NCBI RefSeq assembly: GCF_015710575.1
Contig: NZ_CP065373.1
Span: 1,736,001 to 1,800,000 of the forward strand
DNA from: Mycolicibacterium mengxianglii
Lineage (GTDB): Bacteria; Actinomycetota; Actinomycetes; Mycobacteriales; Mycobacteriaceae
Direction of reading: 5' to 3'
Length of the DNA: 64,000 nt
Under the pieces are notes generated by a model that had not been told where the DNA came from, did not search any database, and was given only the letters and a program-made list of their open reading frames with translations. This document shows positions 25,324 to 34,422 of the stretch, piece after piece. The position numbers were made by a program, and so were the translations under genes. Position 1 is the first letter of the stretch. The number at the start of each line of letters is the position of its first letter.

Positions 25324-26337
25324 CTAATAGTTGATCGCGCCGAGACTGTTTGCCGCGGAACGAAGTTCGCTGTGCAAACCACCGTACGCCGGTGCCGCCG
25401 GCAGCAGCCGTTTGTCGATCTTGGTGACAGCACTGTAGTTGGTGTCAACCACATTCGCGATCGGCACCTGAGAAATTTGCGTCAGCAGCTGATAGGCGTC
25501 GAGCCGATCCAGGCCGTACAGCTCACCCAACCAGCTGATCATCTCGACTTGGCTTGCCCGCCACGCCTCCTCCAACGGACGCCCCGAACCGATGCACATC
25601 AGGTGGGTGTCGGTCTCCAGTCGCGGCCAGGCCGGTCCACCTCCTTTGATCAGCTCGACGATCACGGTGATGTGCATTGCCCCTTCGACGGCGGTGCCGC
25701 ACGACTCGCCCTCGCCCTGTCGGTAATGCCCGTCGCCGAGGGAGAACAGCGCGCCGGGCACGTTGACGCCCAGGTAGCAGGTGGCGCCCGCGGCCATCTC
25801 GGGTGTGTCCATGTTGCCGCCGAAGGCGTCCGGGACCAGTGAGCTGCGCACCTCGCGGCGGCCCGGAGCCACGCCGACGGTGCCGAGCATCGGGTTGGCC
25901 GGAAGCGTCACCTGGAAGTCGCTGGCTTTCGCCTCGAATACCAGAGTGTGTGCGGCCGAATCGTATTCATAGATCCAGGTGTGTTCCGGTAGTGCCGGCT
26001 GCAGTGTCGGACTGGCCGGCACGCTGGTCAGTCCGCCGAAGAACGGTATCAACGTCGATGCGCCCCACGTGCGAGCCGGCGTCAAGTCCACCAGATGGAC
26101 TGCCAAGGTGTCGCCGGGTTCGGCACCCTCGATGTAGAACGGCCCGGTCTGCGGGTTGAGGTCCTCGGTGTCGAGCGCGACGCTCGCGACGTCGTTGCTG
26201 CTGGTGATCCGCCCGCCGTAGGCGTCCTCGGCCCACAGCGTCAGCACGGTGCCGGGCCGGATTCGCATGACCGGCGCGGCGCCGCCGAAGGTGTAGTTCA
26301 GCTGGTCGACGGTCGGGATGAATGTGACGTGCTCCAT
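25324..26337 (-). CDS. Acetamidase/formamidase family protein
   Basis: A 337-residue cytoplasmic amidohydrolase of the FmdA/AmdA family, which releases ammonia from short amides. Family features are TGPFYIEGAEPGDTLAVHLV, GNMDTPEMAAG and FSLGDGHYRQGEGESCGTA, containing the metal/active-site acid and histidine residues. It begins an operon with the SDR downstream. The substrate amide is unknown; related proteins vary in specificity. Confidence 0.9.
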   Translation of the reverse strand: MEHVTFIPTVDQLNYTFGGAAPVMRIRPGTVLTLWAEDAYGGRITSSNDVASVALDTEDLNPQTGPFYIEGAEPGDTLAVHLVDLTPARTWGASTLIPFFGGLTSVPASPTLQPALPEHTWIYEYDSAAHTLVFEAKASDFQVTLPANPMLGTVGVAPGRREVRSSLVPDAFGGNMDTPEMAAGATCYLGVNVPGALFSLGDGHYRQGEGESCGTAVEGAMHITVIVELIKGGGPAWPRLETDTHLMCIGSGRPLEEAWRASQVEMISWLGELYGLDRLDAYQLLTQISQVPIANVVDTNYSAVTKIDKRLLPAAPAYGGLHSELRSAANSLGAINY

Positions 26338-26452
26338 GTGACCATCCTGGCCCGCCGAAGCCGCCGCCGCTGAGTTGTCGCGGAGTTCGGCGAACCGCGG
26401 GGCGCATCGCGGATGAGAACTGCCACTTCCGGCAGTGGTGCGACTCCGATCG

Positions 26453-27664
26453 CTAGCGGATGGCCAGCCCGGTCAGCGCCCGGGAGATGACCACCCGCTG
26501 AATCTCGCTGGTGCCCTCGAAGATGGTGAAGATCTTCGCGTCGCGGTGCATGCGTTCCACCGGGTAGTCACGGGTGTAGCCGTTGCCACCGAGAATCTGG
26601 ATGGCCTCATCAGTGACGTAGACCGCCGTCTCGCTGGCGACCAGCTTGGCCATCGAACCTTCGGCGGCTTCGAACGGGACGTTGTTGCGCGCCATCCAGC
26701 CGGCCCGCCACACCAGCAGGCGTGCAGCGTCGATCCGGCTCTTCATGTCGGCCAGCTTGAACGCGACTGCCTGGAACTCACCGATCTTGTGACCGAATTG
26801 TTCACGCTGGCATGCGTATTCGAGCGCATACTCGTAGGCCGCGCGCGCAACGCCGATCGCCATTGCGCCCACGGTGGGCCGGGTGCGCTCGAAGGTCTTC
26901 ATGGCGGCCTGACCGCCCGCGGATGCGCCGGATTTGACCCGGGCGATGCGTTCCTCGAACTTCTCGCGGCCGCCGAGGATCAAGTCATCGGACAACCGAA
27001 CATTGTCGAGCACCACCTCGGCGGTGTGCGATGCGCGGATCCCGTGCTTCTTGAACTTCTGGCCCTGGCTCAGACCCTGGGTGTCCGGCGGGACGATGAA
27101 CGTGGCCTGGCCGCGGGAGCCCAGTTCCGGGTACACCGAGGCAACCACGATGTGGACGTTGGCGATACCGCCGTTGGTGGCCCAGGTTTTGGTGCCGTTG
27201 AGCACCCACTCGCCGGCGGCCTGGTCGTAACGCGCGCGGGTGCGGATGGCGCCGACGTCGGATCCCGCGTCGGGTTCCGACGAGCAGAACGCGCCCAGCT
27301 TGGGTTCGTCTGGGGTGCCGAACATCGGAGCCAACCACTGGCCCAGCTGCTCAGGAGTTCCGTTGCCTGCCAATGCCGCTGCCGCCAACCCGGTGCCCAG
27401 GATGGACAGTGCGATGCCGGCATCGCCCCAGAAGAGTTCCTCGAACACCGTCAGCATGCCGAGACCGGATTCCTCGACCGCCTGCTGTGCGAACAGATCG
27501 GGGGAGTACAGCCCGATTTTGGCGGCCTCCTGGATGATCGGCCAGGGAGTCTCCTCCCGCTCGTCCCACTCGGCGGCGGCCGGTCGCACAACTTCCGCGG
27601 CGAACTCGTGCACCCAGTCGCGTACTTCGATCACGTCTTCGCTGAGCTGTAGTGAGAAGGACAT
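26453..27664 (-). CDS. Acyl-CoA dehydrogenase (FadE)
   Basis: A 403-residue homotetramer-type acyl-CoA dehydrogenase. It shows [72 protein letters not shown] and the C-terminal catalytic Glu in [16 protein letters not shown]. With all canonical residues it is probably active on straight or short branched acyl-CoAs. It is followed at 12 bp on the same strand by no other gene; the DedA-type gene upstream ends 9 bp before its start, so the two may be cotranscribed. Confidence 0.92.
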   Translation of the reverse strand: MSFSLQLSEDVIEVRDWVHEFAAEVVRPAAAEWDEREETPWPIIQEAAKIGLYSPDLFAQQAVEESGLGMLTVFEELFWGDAGIALSILGTGLAAAALAGNGTPEQLGQWLAPMFGTPDEPKLGAFCSSEPDAGSDVGAIRTRARYDQAAGEWVLNGTKTWATNGGIANVHIVVASVYPELGSRGQATFIVPPDTQGLSQGQKFKKHGIRASHTAEVVLDNVRLSDDLILGGREKFEERIARVKSGASAGGQAAMKTFERTRPTVGAMAIGVARAAYEYALEYACQREQFGHKIGEFQAVAFKLADMKSRIDAARLLVWRAGWMARNNVPFEAAEGSMAKLVASETAVYVTDEAIQILGGNGYTRDYPVERMHRDAKIFTIFEGTSEIQRVVISRALTGLAIR

Positions 27665-27673
27665 GTGGTGAGA

Positions 27674-28408
27674 CTACTCACCAGCCCCGGATTGGGACGA
27701 TGGGCCACGTTTGGTATCGCGGCCCCGCCAGCTCCGATACCCGCGGTGAGCGGCGAATGCGCCGATGACCGCCGTCACGCACCAGACGGCGATCGCGGTG
27801 TAGGCCAGCGGGGCTGACAGATCCCCGATCGACGCGCCCAGCGCGGTGTAAACGAAAGCGCGTGGCGCGGACCCGATGAATGCACCGATAACCATCTGCC
27901 ACAACGGAACTCCGAAGGCACCGAAGACATAGGACGCCAGCGCGTCCGAGATGCCGGGCACGAACCGCTGGCCGACCACCGCCCACAGTCCATGCCGCTG
28001 GATCTGGGCGTCGAGGCGGTCGGCCCGCCGGGTCCCCAGCAGACTGCGGGCACTCTCCCGGCCTGCCCGCCGGCCGAGCAAGCTGGTGATGGTCGCGGTG
28101 CCCACTGCCGAGCCCAGGGTCACGAAGGTGCCCAGCAGTGGCCCGAACAGCAGGCCGCTGGCTGCCGCCAACAACGGACCGGGCACGAAGACGGCTCCGA
28201 GCGTCGCGGAGACCACCACGAACGTCAGCGGCGCCGCCGGGCCCGTCGCCTCGATCGCGCCCCGCACGCTGTCGATGTCGATCACCCGCGCGACAGCCAC
28301 CAGATAGAACATGCCGAGCAGGAACGCGGCGAACACGGCAAGACGCGCGATATGGCGTCGTCGAGTCGGCGATGGCGGATCGTCAGAGTCGGTCATCTCG
28401 AACGCCAT
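27674..28408 (-). CDS. TVP38/TMEM64 (DedA-like SNARE-associated) membrane protein
   Basis: A polytopic inner-membrane protein of about 244 residues with the VTT-domain signatures FVPGPLLAAASGLLFGP, GSAVGTATITSLLGRRAGRE, FGFVP-equivalent VVGQRFVPGISDALASYVFG and IGSAPRAFVYTALGASIG. Such proteins act as lipid scramblases or transporters. ATG 28408 (MAFEMTDSD) or 28396 (MTDSDDPP) are both possible; codons further upstream look non-coding. Confidence 0.85.
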   Translation of the reverse strand: MAFEMTDSDDPPSPTRRRHIARLAVFAAFLLGMFYLVAVARVIDIDSVRGAIEATGPAAPLTFVVVSATLGAVFVPGPLLAAASGLLFGPLLGTFVTLGSAVGTATITSLLGRRAGRESARSLLGTRRADRLDAQIQRHGLWAVVGQRFVPGISDALASYVFGAFGVPLWQMVIGAFIGSAPRAFVYTALGASIGDLSAPLAYTAIAVWCVTAVIGAFAAHRGYRSWRGRDTKRGPSSQSGAGE

Positions 28409-28729
28409 CCTGCCCCAGCCGCGTCGTGGCAGTCGACCGACGTACCGCCGAGGCGGGAGGTGTGGGTCGCAGGCTGGCCAGCTGTGATCTGAATCCGTTG
28501 TAGCACATTGGAGTTCATTATCAAGCAGAGTGGCCTCGGACGATCGGCGCTCGCGGACGTCTGGTCGGTTGGCGGGCATGCTGCTGCCGCCGCGGTAGCC
28601 GATCCCGGGTGGTGCGTCTACGGGACAGGTGCGCCTTTCATCGACATTCTGGTACGGGCGGTGCGGACGTCACACAATAGTTTTCTCACGGGTAACCCGC
28701 CTGGCGCGCACCTGTGTCACCATCAGTGC
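28409..28729. other. 321-bp intergenic region between the DedA-type gene and a cutinase
   Basis: No supportable gene or RNA. It must contain promoters for the two divergent genes, but I see no clear -35/-10 elements or repeats. Confidence 0.45.
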
Positions 28730-29608
28730 ATGGGTTTGACAGGTCATCTAACTCGTATCTGCACCGTGGCGTTCGTAGCATCGGCGGTGGTGATGGTGGG
28801 GCCGCTGGGGGTCCATTCGGCGGGGGCTGAGCCCGCACCCGCACCTGCGCCGCCGATACCCGTACCGGTCCCCGTGGGGCCGGCCCCTGGTCCGGCACCT
28901 GAAGTGGTTTCCGTCCCCGTGCCCGCCCCTGGTTCGGAACTCGCAGCTGCACCTGCACCTGCACCGGCGCCAGGTCCGGCGCCAGTACCCGTGGCCGCCG
29001 ACGCCGGACCGGGTTGCCCCGACGTCCAGGTCGTGTTCGCCCGCGGAACCACCGAGCCGCCCGGCGTGGGCGCCATGGGGCAGGCTTTCGTCGACGACCT
29101 GAAGACCAGGGTCGGCGACAAGTCTGTCGGCGTGTACCCGGTGGACTACCCGGCCAGCCCCGATTTCCCGACCGGCGTCCAGGGCGTCGTCGACGCCAGC
29201 ACCCACGTTCAGGAGATGGCGCAGAACTGCCCGGACACCAAGATGGTGCTCGGCGGCTTTTCGCAGGGTGCAGCCGTCATGGGCTTCGTGACCAATCAGG
29301 TCGTCCCTGAGGGTGTGACGCAAACCGAGGTGCCGGCACCCATGCCCCCCAACGTCGCCAACCACGTGGCTGCAGTCGCGCTGCTGGGAACGCCGTCGGA
29401 CCGGTTCATGAACATGATCCGGCAGCCGCCGGTGGACATCGGTCCGCTCTACGAGCCGAAAACCATCGAGTTGTGTGTGCCCAACGATTTCGTGTGCTCC
29501 GAGGGCGGCGACATCGGGGCTCATGGCCGCTACATCTCCGACGGCATGGTGGTGCAAGCGGCGGACTTCGTGGCGACCAAGATAGCGGCGACCCCCGAAG
29601 TCTCCTAG
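28730..29608 (+). CDS. Secreted cutinase-family esterase with Pro/Ala-rich linker
   Basis: A 292-residue exported esterase. A signal peptide (1-33, ending SAGA) is followed by a long Pro/Ala/Val-rich linker (about 34-92) and a cutinase domain from GCPDVQVVFARGTTEPPG. The nucleophile is S178 in GGFSQGA; the Asp lies in ELCVPNDFVC and the His in IGAHGRYI. The linker may span the mycolic cell wall or keep the domain wall-associated. It is distinct in sequence from the cutinase at 15551. Confidence 0.92.
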   Translation: MGLTGHLTRICTVAFVASAVVMVGPLGVHSAGAEPAPAPAPPIPVPVPVGPAPGPAPEVVSVPVPAPGSELAAAPAPAPAPGPAPVPVAADAGPGCPDVQVVFARGTTEPPGVGAMGQAFVDDLKTRVGDKSVGVYPVDYPASPDFPTGVQGVVDASTHVQEMAQNCPDTKMVLGGFSQGAAVMGFVTNQVVPEGVTQTEVPAPMPPNVANHVAAVALLGTPSDRFMNMIRQPPVDIGPLYEPKTIELCVPNDFVCSEGGDIGAHGRYISDGMVVQAADFVATKIAATPEVS

Positions 29609-29611
29609 GTA

Positions 29612-29637
29612 GGGTTAACCCCCATACCGGTTTGGGG
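29612..29637 (+). terminator. Possible terminator hairpin downstream of the cutinase gene
   Basis: GGGTTAACCC (29612-29621) is a perfect palindrome, and CCCCA (29620-29624) can pair with TGGGG (29633-29637). There is no U-tract; it could equally be an operator for the following sigma-factor gene. Confidence 0.3.
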
Positions 29638-29711
29638 CCAGCCCGGCAGACTCCACCGCCCTGACGCACCAGGATCAGAAGTATCCAATGGGCATCGGGC
29701 AGGAGTTCACC

Positions 29712-30338
29712 GTGCTAGACATAGCCGCAGCAAGTCAGGTCGTACCGGACCGGAGTGTGAACACCGACGCCGAGCTGGCAGCGCGGTTCGAACGGGAGGC
29801 CATCCCGTTGCTGGATCAGCTCTACCGTGGTGCGATGCGGATGACGCGTAACCCCGCCGATGCCGAGGATCTGGTGCAGGACACGATCATCAAGGCCTAC
29901 AACAGCTTTCAGTCGTTCAGCGAGGGAACCAACCTCAGGGCGTGGCTGTTCCGGATCCTCACCAATTCCTACATCAGCGGCTACCGCAAAAAGCAGCGCC
30001 GGCCAGACGAGTACTTGACCGGTGATATCGCCGACTGGCAGTCGTCGGCCCGCACCTACCCGTCGGCGGGGTTGCGCTCGCCGGAGATCGAAGTGCTCGA
30101 ATCACTTCCGGACATCGCGATTCGAGACGCGTTGCAGGCGTTGCCCGAGGACTTTCGGCTTGCGGTGTACTACGCCGATGTCGAGGGCTTCGCCTATCGG
30201 GAGATCGCCGAGATCATGGGTACGCCTCTGGGGACGGTGATGTCACGCCTGCACCGCGGCAGGAGACTGCTGCGGGAGCGGTTGGCAGAGGTCGCCCGGG
30301 AACGCGGCTACTCGCGCACCCGGGCCCACGCCTGCTAG
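29712..30338 (+). CDS. SigH-like ECF sigma factor
   Basis: A 208-residue ECF sigma factor closely resembling mycobacterial Sig[72 protein letters not shown] and [17 protein letters not shown] region 4. GTG 29712 follows CAGGAG at 6 nt; ATG 29688 is an alternative without a clear ribosome site. SigH is normally followed by the zinc anti-sigma factor RshA, but here the next gene is convergent glycogen phosphorylase, with stops overlapping at CTAG. So this is an orphan paralogue, probably for oxidative or heat stress. Confidence 0.9.
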   Translation: MLDIAAASQVVPDRSVNTDAELAARFEREAIPLLDQLYRGAMRMTRNPADAEDLVQDTIIKAYNSFQSFSEGTNLRAWLFRILTNSYISGYRKKQRRPDEYLTGDIADWQSSARTYPSAGLRSPEIEVLESLPDIAIRDALQALPEDFRLAVYYADVEGFAYREIAEIMGTPLGTVMSRLHRGRRLLRERLAEVARERGYSRTRAHAC

Positions 30339-32866
30339 AGATCTACGTTCATCGGCGAGACGTTCCAGATCTCGTCGCAGTATTCGGCGATCGCCCGGTC
30401 CGAGGAGAACTTGCCACTGCGGGCGGAGTTCAGAATCGACATCCGGGCCCAGGTGTCGCCGTCCAGCCACGCGGCGCTGACGCGCTCCTGGCAATCGATG
30501 TACGAGCGGTAATCGGCGAGCACCAGGAACGGATCGTGGTGCAGCAGCGAGTCCAGCACCGGCCGCAAGATCTCGGTATCGCCGTGGGTGAACTTGCCGT
30601 CGGCGATCAGCTCGAGGACCGCAGCCAACTCCGGATCGCGTTCGATGTAGTCCATGGGCCGATACCCGTTGCTCTTGACCGATTCCACCTGGTCCTCGGT
30701 GAGCCCGAACAGGAAGAAGTTCTCGGCGCCTGCCTCCTCGCGGATCTCGACGTTGGCGCCGTCGAGTGTCCCGATGGTCAGGGCGCCGTTCATCATGAAC
30801 TTCATGTTCCCGGTGCCGGAAGCTTCCTTGCCGGCGGTGGAGATCTGCTCGCTGAGGTTGGCCGCGGGGTAAATCAGGTGTGCGTTCTGCACGTTGAAAT
30901 TCGGCAGGAACACCACCTTCATGAAGCGGTTGACGTCCGGATCGGCGTTGACGACATCCCCGATTGCGGTGATCAGCTTGATGATTCGCTTGGCCAGGTA
31001 ATACCCCGGCGCGGCCTTGCCGCCGAAGATGAATGCCCGCGGTGGAATGGTCAGTCCGGGATTGGACTTGAGCCGGTGATACAGGGTGATGATGTGCAGC
31101 GCGTTGAGGTGTTGGCGTTTGTACTCATGGATCCGCTTGACCTGGATGTCGAACATCCATGTCGGGTCCAGCTCGATACCCGTGGAGGAATGTACATACT
31201 CGGCGAGTCGGGACTTGTTGGCCCGCTTTACCTTTCGCCACCGCTCGCGGAACCCTGGATCGTCGACGTAACTCTCCAGGCCGCGGAGCTTGTCGAGGTC
31301 GGTGATCCAGCCGTCGCCGATGGTCTCGTCGAGCAGCTGACGCAGCCCGGGATTGGACAACGCCAGGAACCGCCGCGGTGTCACCCCGTTGGTGACGTTG
31401 CCGAACCGCTCCGGCCAGAGCTCGTAAAAGTCCTTCAGCACGCTGTCTTTGAGAAGCTCTGAGTGCAGCGCGGCCACACCGTTGACGAAATGGCTTCCGA
31501 CGGTGGCCAGATGTGCCATGCGCACCGACTTGCCGCCGTCCTCGCCGATCAGCGACATCCGGCGTACCCGGTCGTCGTCGCCGGGGAATGCGGCACGAAC
31601 CTCATCGAGGAACCGGTCGTTGATCTCGTAGATGAGCTCGAGGTGCCGCGGCAGGCAGTCGCCGAACAGTGACAGCGACCAGGTTTCCAGCGCCTCGGGC
31701 AACAACGTGTGGTTGGTGTAGCCGAAGGTGGCGACCGTGATGTCCCAGGCCTCGTCCCAGCTCAGATCGTGCTCGTCGATGAGCAGCCGCATCAGCTCGG
31801 CCACCGCGATCGACGGGTGCGTGTCGTTGAGCTGAATGGCCCACTTGTCCGGCAGCGCACTCAGCGGTAACCCGACACGCTCGGTGTGGATGCGGATGAC
31901 GTCCTGCAGTGAGCAGGTCACGAAGAAGTACTGCTGTTGCAGACGCAGGCGCTTGCCCGCTTCGGGCTCGTCGTTGGGATACAAGACCTTCGACACCTTC
32001 TCGGACAGCACCTCGTCCTCGACGGCCTTGTAGAAGTCGCCGGTGTTGAACGCCTCGAGTTCGAAGGACTTCAGTGACCGCGCGCTCCACAGCGTCAGCG
32101 TGTTGCAGGTGTTGACTCCATAACCCTGCACCGGGGTGTCATACGAGACACCCTGGAGTACGCGGCGGGGGATCCAGCGCACCCGGTGCCTGCCCGCGAT
32201 GTCCTGGTACTGCTCGGTGTAGCCGCCCCAGCAGACGAAATAGCTGGCGTCGGGCTTGTCGATCTCCCAGGGGTTACCGCTGACCAACCAGTTGTCGGTC
32301 TTCTCCACCTGCCAGCCCTCGCGGATCTCCTGGTCGAAGATGCCGAACTCGTAGCGGATGCCGTACCCGATCGAGGGGCGTTCCAGTGTGGCCAGCGAGT
32401 CCAGATAGCAGGCGGCCAGGCGCCCGAGACCGCCGTTGCCCAGTCCCGGCTCCTCCTCGCAGGCGACGATCTCGTCCAGGTCCTGGCCCAGCTCGGCCAG
32501 CGCCGCGCGCGCCTCGCTCTCCAAACCCAGGTTCAGCAGGTTGTTGCCCAACTGCGGGCCCATCAGAAACTCCGCCGACAGGTAGCACGTCACCTTGTTG
32601 GACAGGTCCAGCCAATCCTGGGTGGTCGCCATCCAGCGCTGTTGCATCCGGTCGCGTACCGCCAGCGACAGCGCCATGTAGTAGTGCTGTGAGGTCAACA
32701 CCGCCGCGGGACGGCCGATCGAGTACACCAGATGGTCAGAAATCGCCCGGCGCAGTGCGTCGGCGGACATCCCGGTGCGGGAACGCTCCTGGGGCCTGGT
32801 GTTGTCGAACTCGATGCCGTTGACGGCGGTGGATTTTCCGGAGCTGCTGTGCGCGGTATCGGTCAT
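30335..32866 (-). CDS. glgP: Glycogen/alpha-glucan phosphorylase
   Basis: An 843-residue cytosolic PLP enzyme that phosphorolyses glycogen or maltodextrin to glucose-1-phosphate. Signatures are [53 protein letters not shown] and the PLP-lysine motif [14 protein letters not shown]. Length fits the family. AGGAG precedes the ATG by 8 nt, and a GAAACCGCTTTC palindrome lies just upstream of it. Confidence 0.96.
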   Translation of the reverse strand: MTDTAHSSSGKSTAVNGIEFDNTRPQERSRTGMSADALRRAISDHLVYSIGRPAAVLTSQHYYMALSLAVRDRMQQRWMATTQDWLDLSNKVTCYLSAEFLMGPQLGNNLLNLGLESEARAALAELGQDLDEIVACEEEPGLGNGGLGRLAACYLDSLATLERPSIGYGIRYEFGIFDQEIREGWQVEKTDNWLVSGNPWEIDKPDASYFVCWGGYTEQYQDIAGRHRVRWIPRRVLQGVSYDTPVQGYGVNTCNTLTLWSARSLKSFELEAFNTGDFYKAVEDEVLSEKVSKVLYPNDEPEAGKRLRLQQQYFFVTCSLQDVIRIHTERVGLPLSALPDKWAIQLNDTHPSIAVAELMRLLIDEHDLSWDEAWDITVATFGYTNHTLLPEALETWSLSLFGDCLPRHLELIYEINDRFLDEVRAAFPGDDDRVRRMSLIGEDGGKSVRMAHLATVGSHFVNGVAALHSELLKDSVLKDFYELWPERFGNVTNGVTPRRFLALSNPGLRQLLDETIGDGWITDLDKLRGLESYVDDPGFRERWRKVKRANKSRLAEYVHSSTGIELDPTWMFDIQVKRIHEYKRQHLNALHIITLYHRLKSNPGLTIPPRAFIFGGKAAPGYYLAKRIIKLITAIGDVVNADPDVNRFMKVVFLPNFNVQNAHLIYPAANLSEQISTAGKEASGTGNMKFMMNGALTIGTLDGANVEIREEAGAENFFLFGLTEDQVESVKSNGYRPMDYIERDPELAAVLELIADGKFTHGDTEILRPVLDSLLHHDPFLVLADYRSYIDCQERVSAAWLDGDTWARMSILNSARSGKFSSDRAIAEYCDEIWNVSPMNVDL

Positions 32867-32879
32867 GGGTTGATCTCCT

Positions 32880-32891
32880 GAAACCGCTTTC
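32880..32891. promoter_or_regulatory. GAAA-CCGC-TTTC inverted repeat upstream of glgP
   Basis: GAAACCGCTTTC, 14 bp before the glgP start, has perfect GAAA/TTTC arms around CCGC, the shape of sugar-responsive LacI operators (GAAANCGNTTTC). No LacI gene is adjacent, so the cognate regulator is unknown. Confidence 0.35.
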
Positions 32892-32997
32892 GTGATTGTT
32901 CGGGCAAGGCCGGGTCAGTGTGCCATCTCTGTGTTACATCCCGCGCATTCGCGACGTCGTGGACGTGAACGACGTGCCACAGTCCGCCGGTGGCAGC

Positions 32998-33900
32998 ATG
33001 GGACCGGTGATCGAGCTGCCCGCCGCGGTGCACGCCATGGCGGACCGCGGTCCGCGCTGGCAGAGCTGGGTCGATGAGCTGCCCAAACTCCTGACACGCC
33101 AGCTCGGCGAGTGGAATCTGGTCGCCGACGGGGCCCCGATGTGGGGTCACGCCTCGGTGGTGCAGCCGGTGCGCAATGCCGACGGCGCGTCGGCGGTGCT
33201 GAAGGTGGGGTTCCCGGACGAGGAATCGCAGCACGAACACCTCGCGCTGCGCCGCTGGGGCGGTGACGGCGCCGTCCGATTGCTCACCGCCGACCCGCAC
33301 CGCCATGCGCTACTGCTGGAACGACTGCACACCCGCGACCTCGGAGACCTCTGGGACATCGAGGCGTGTGAAGTGGTGGCGGGACTGTACGACCACCTCC
33401 ACGTGCCCGCGTTGCCGCAGGTGCGCCGGCTCACCGACGTCGTGGCGCGGGCCACCGCGGAGCTGGAGACCCTGCCGCGCGCTGCCCCCGTCCCCCGCCG
33501 GCTCGTCGAGCAGGCCCTGACACTGGGCCGGGATCTGATGACCGACCCCGGCACCACCGGCACGCTCATCCACACCGACCTCCATTACGCCAATGTGCTC
33601 GCCGCGGACCGCGAGCCGTGGCTGGTGATCGACCCGAAACCCCTCAACGGGGACCCGCACTACGAGCTGGCTCCGCTGCTGTGGAACCGGTGGGACGAAC
33701 TCGCCGGGGACATCCGGGGCGGAGTGCGGCGTCGGTTCTACGCGCTGATCGAGGCCGCCGGTTTCGACGAGCACCGCGCCCGATCCTGGGTGGTGGTGCG
33801 GATGGTGCACAACGCGATGTGGGCGCTCACCGGCGCGGCTCCCGTCGACCATGACTGGCTGACCACGTGCATAGCCGTCGCCAAGGCCGTTCAGGACTGA
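32998..33900 (+). CDS. Aminoglycoside phosphotransferase-type kinase (APH(6)/hydroxyurea family)
   Basis: A 300-residue small-molecule kinase with the fold of aminoglycoside 6-phosphotransferases. The Brenner motif is LIHTDLHYANVLA (catalytic Asp and Asn), the metal-binding motif is VIDPKPLNGDPHYELAPLLWNRW, and the ATP-binding Lys lies in AVLKVGF. ATG 32998 (MGPVIEL) is preferred; starts at 32896 or GTG 33007 are possible. It stands alone. Such genes in environmental mycobacteria may phosphorylate streptomycin-like compounds or an unknown metabolite; resistance is not proven by sequence. Confidence 0.85.
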   Translation: MGPVIELPAAVHAMADRGPRWQSWVDELPKLLTRQLGEWNLVADGAPMWGHASVVQPVRNADGASAVLKVGFPDEESQHEHLALRRWGGDGAVRLLTADPHRHALLLERLHTRDLGDLWDIEACEVVAGLYDHLHVPALPQVRRLTDVVARATAELETLPRAAPVPRRLVEQALTLGRDLMTDPGTTGTLIHTDLHYANVLAADREPWLVIDPKPLNGDPHYELAPLLWNRWDELAGDIRGGVRRRFYALIEAAGFDEHRARSWVVVRMVHNAMWALTGAAPVDHDWLTTCIAVAKAVQD

Positions 33901-33944
33901 GCGTCCCGTCATGGTGTCAACACCGGGGCGGGCGTGTTCGCGAC

Positions 33945-34361
33945 TCAACCGCCAACACGACCGTCACTGCCGGCGGTGACCCACGCTCCTTCATGGCCGG
34001 GCTCGGGTAACAGCCGTCCGCCGTCGACGGCGAATTGCGCCGGGCTGCTCTGGAAGACCACCGTCACGTGTTCGGCCGGAACCCCGCTGACCCGGGTGAC
34101 CGCCGCGGCGACCTCGAGGGCAAATCGGCTGACGTCCTCCACCGGGTGCCCCGCGCGGACCCACCCGCTGACGAGTACCGGCTCGGCGGGTGCGCCCCCG
34201 GCGTAGACCGAGTCGGCGGGCAGTTGGACGAAGACGACGTTGACGTAGGCGGCGGGCACATGGTTGATGACGGAATGGATGCGCGCAATCTCACCGGCCA
34301 ACTGCGCCTTGGTATTCGCGGTCATGGTGGACTCGGTGGTGGTCACCGTGTAGAGGGGCAT
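33945..34361 (-). CDS. Tautomerase superfamily protein (cis-CaaD-like)
   Basis: A 138-residue tautomerase built of two beta-alpha-beta units. Pro1 after Met removal is the catalytic base (MPLYTVTTTE), and the two halves ITKxxI-like LAGEIARIHSVI and VEDVSRFALEVAAAVTRV are visible. Length and the single fused chain resemble cis-3-chloroacrylic acid dehalogenase and related tautomerases. It lies 61 bp beyond the decarboxylase gene on the same strand, suggesting a shared aromatic or keto-acid pathway. GGGAAAG precedes the ATG. Confidence 0.87.
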   Translation of the reverse strand: MPLYTVTTTESTMTANTKAQLAGEIARIHSVINHVPAAYVNVVFVQLPADSVYAGGAPAEPVLVSGWVRAGHPVEDVSRFALEVAAAVTRVSGVPAEHVTVVFQSSPAQFAVDGGRLLPEPGHEGAWVTAGSDGRVGG

Positions 34362-34422
34362 GGCTTTCCCTTCGTGGCCGGTCGGGGTGGGTGGTCGGTA
34401 GGGGTGGGTGGCCGGTCGGCGC

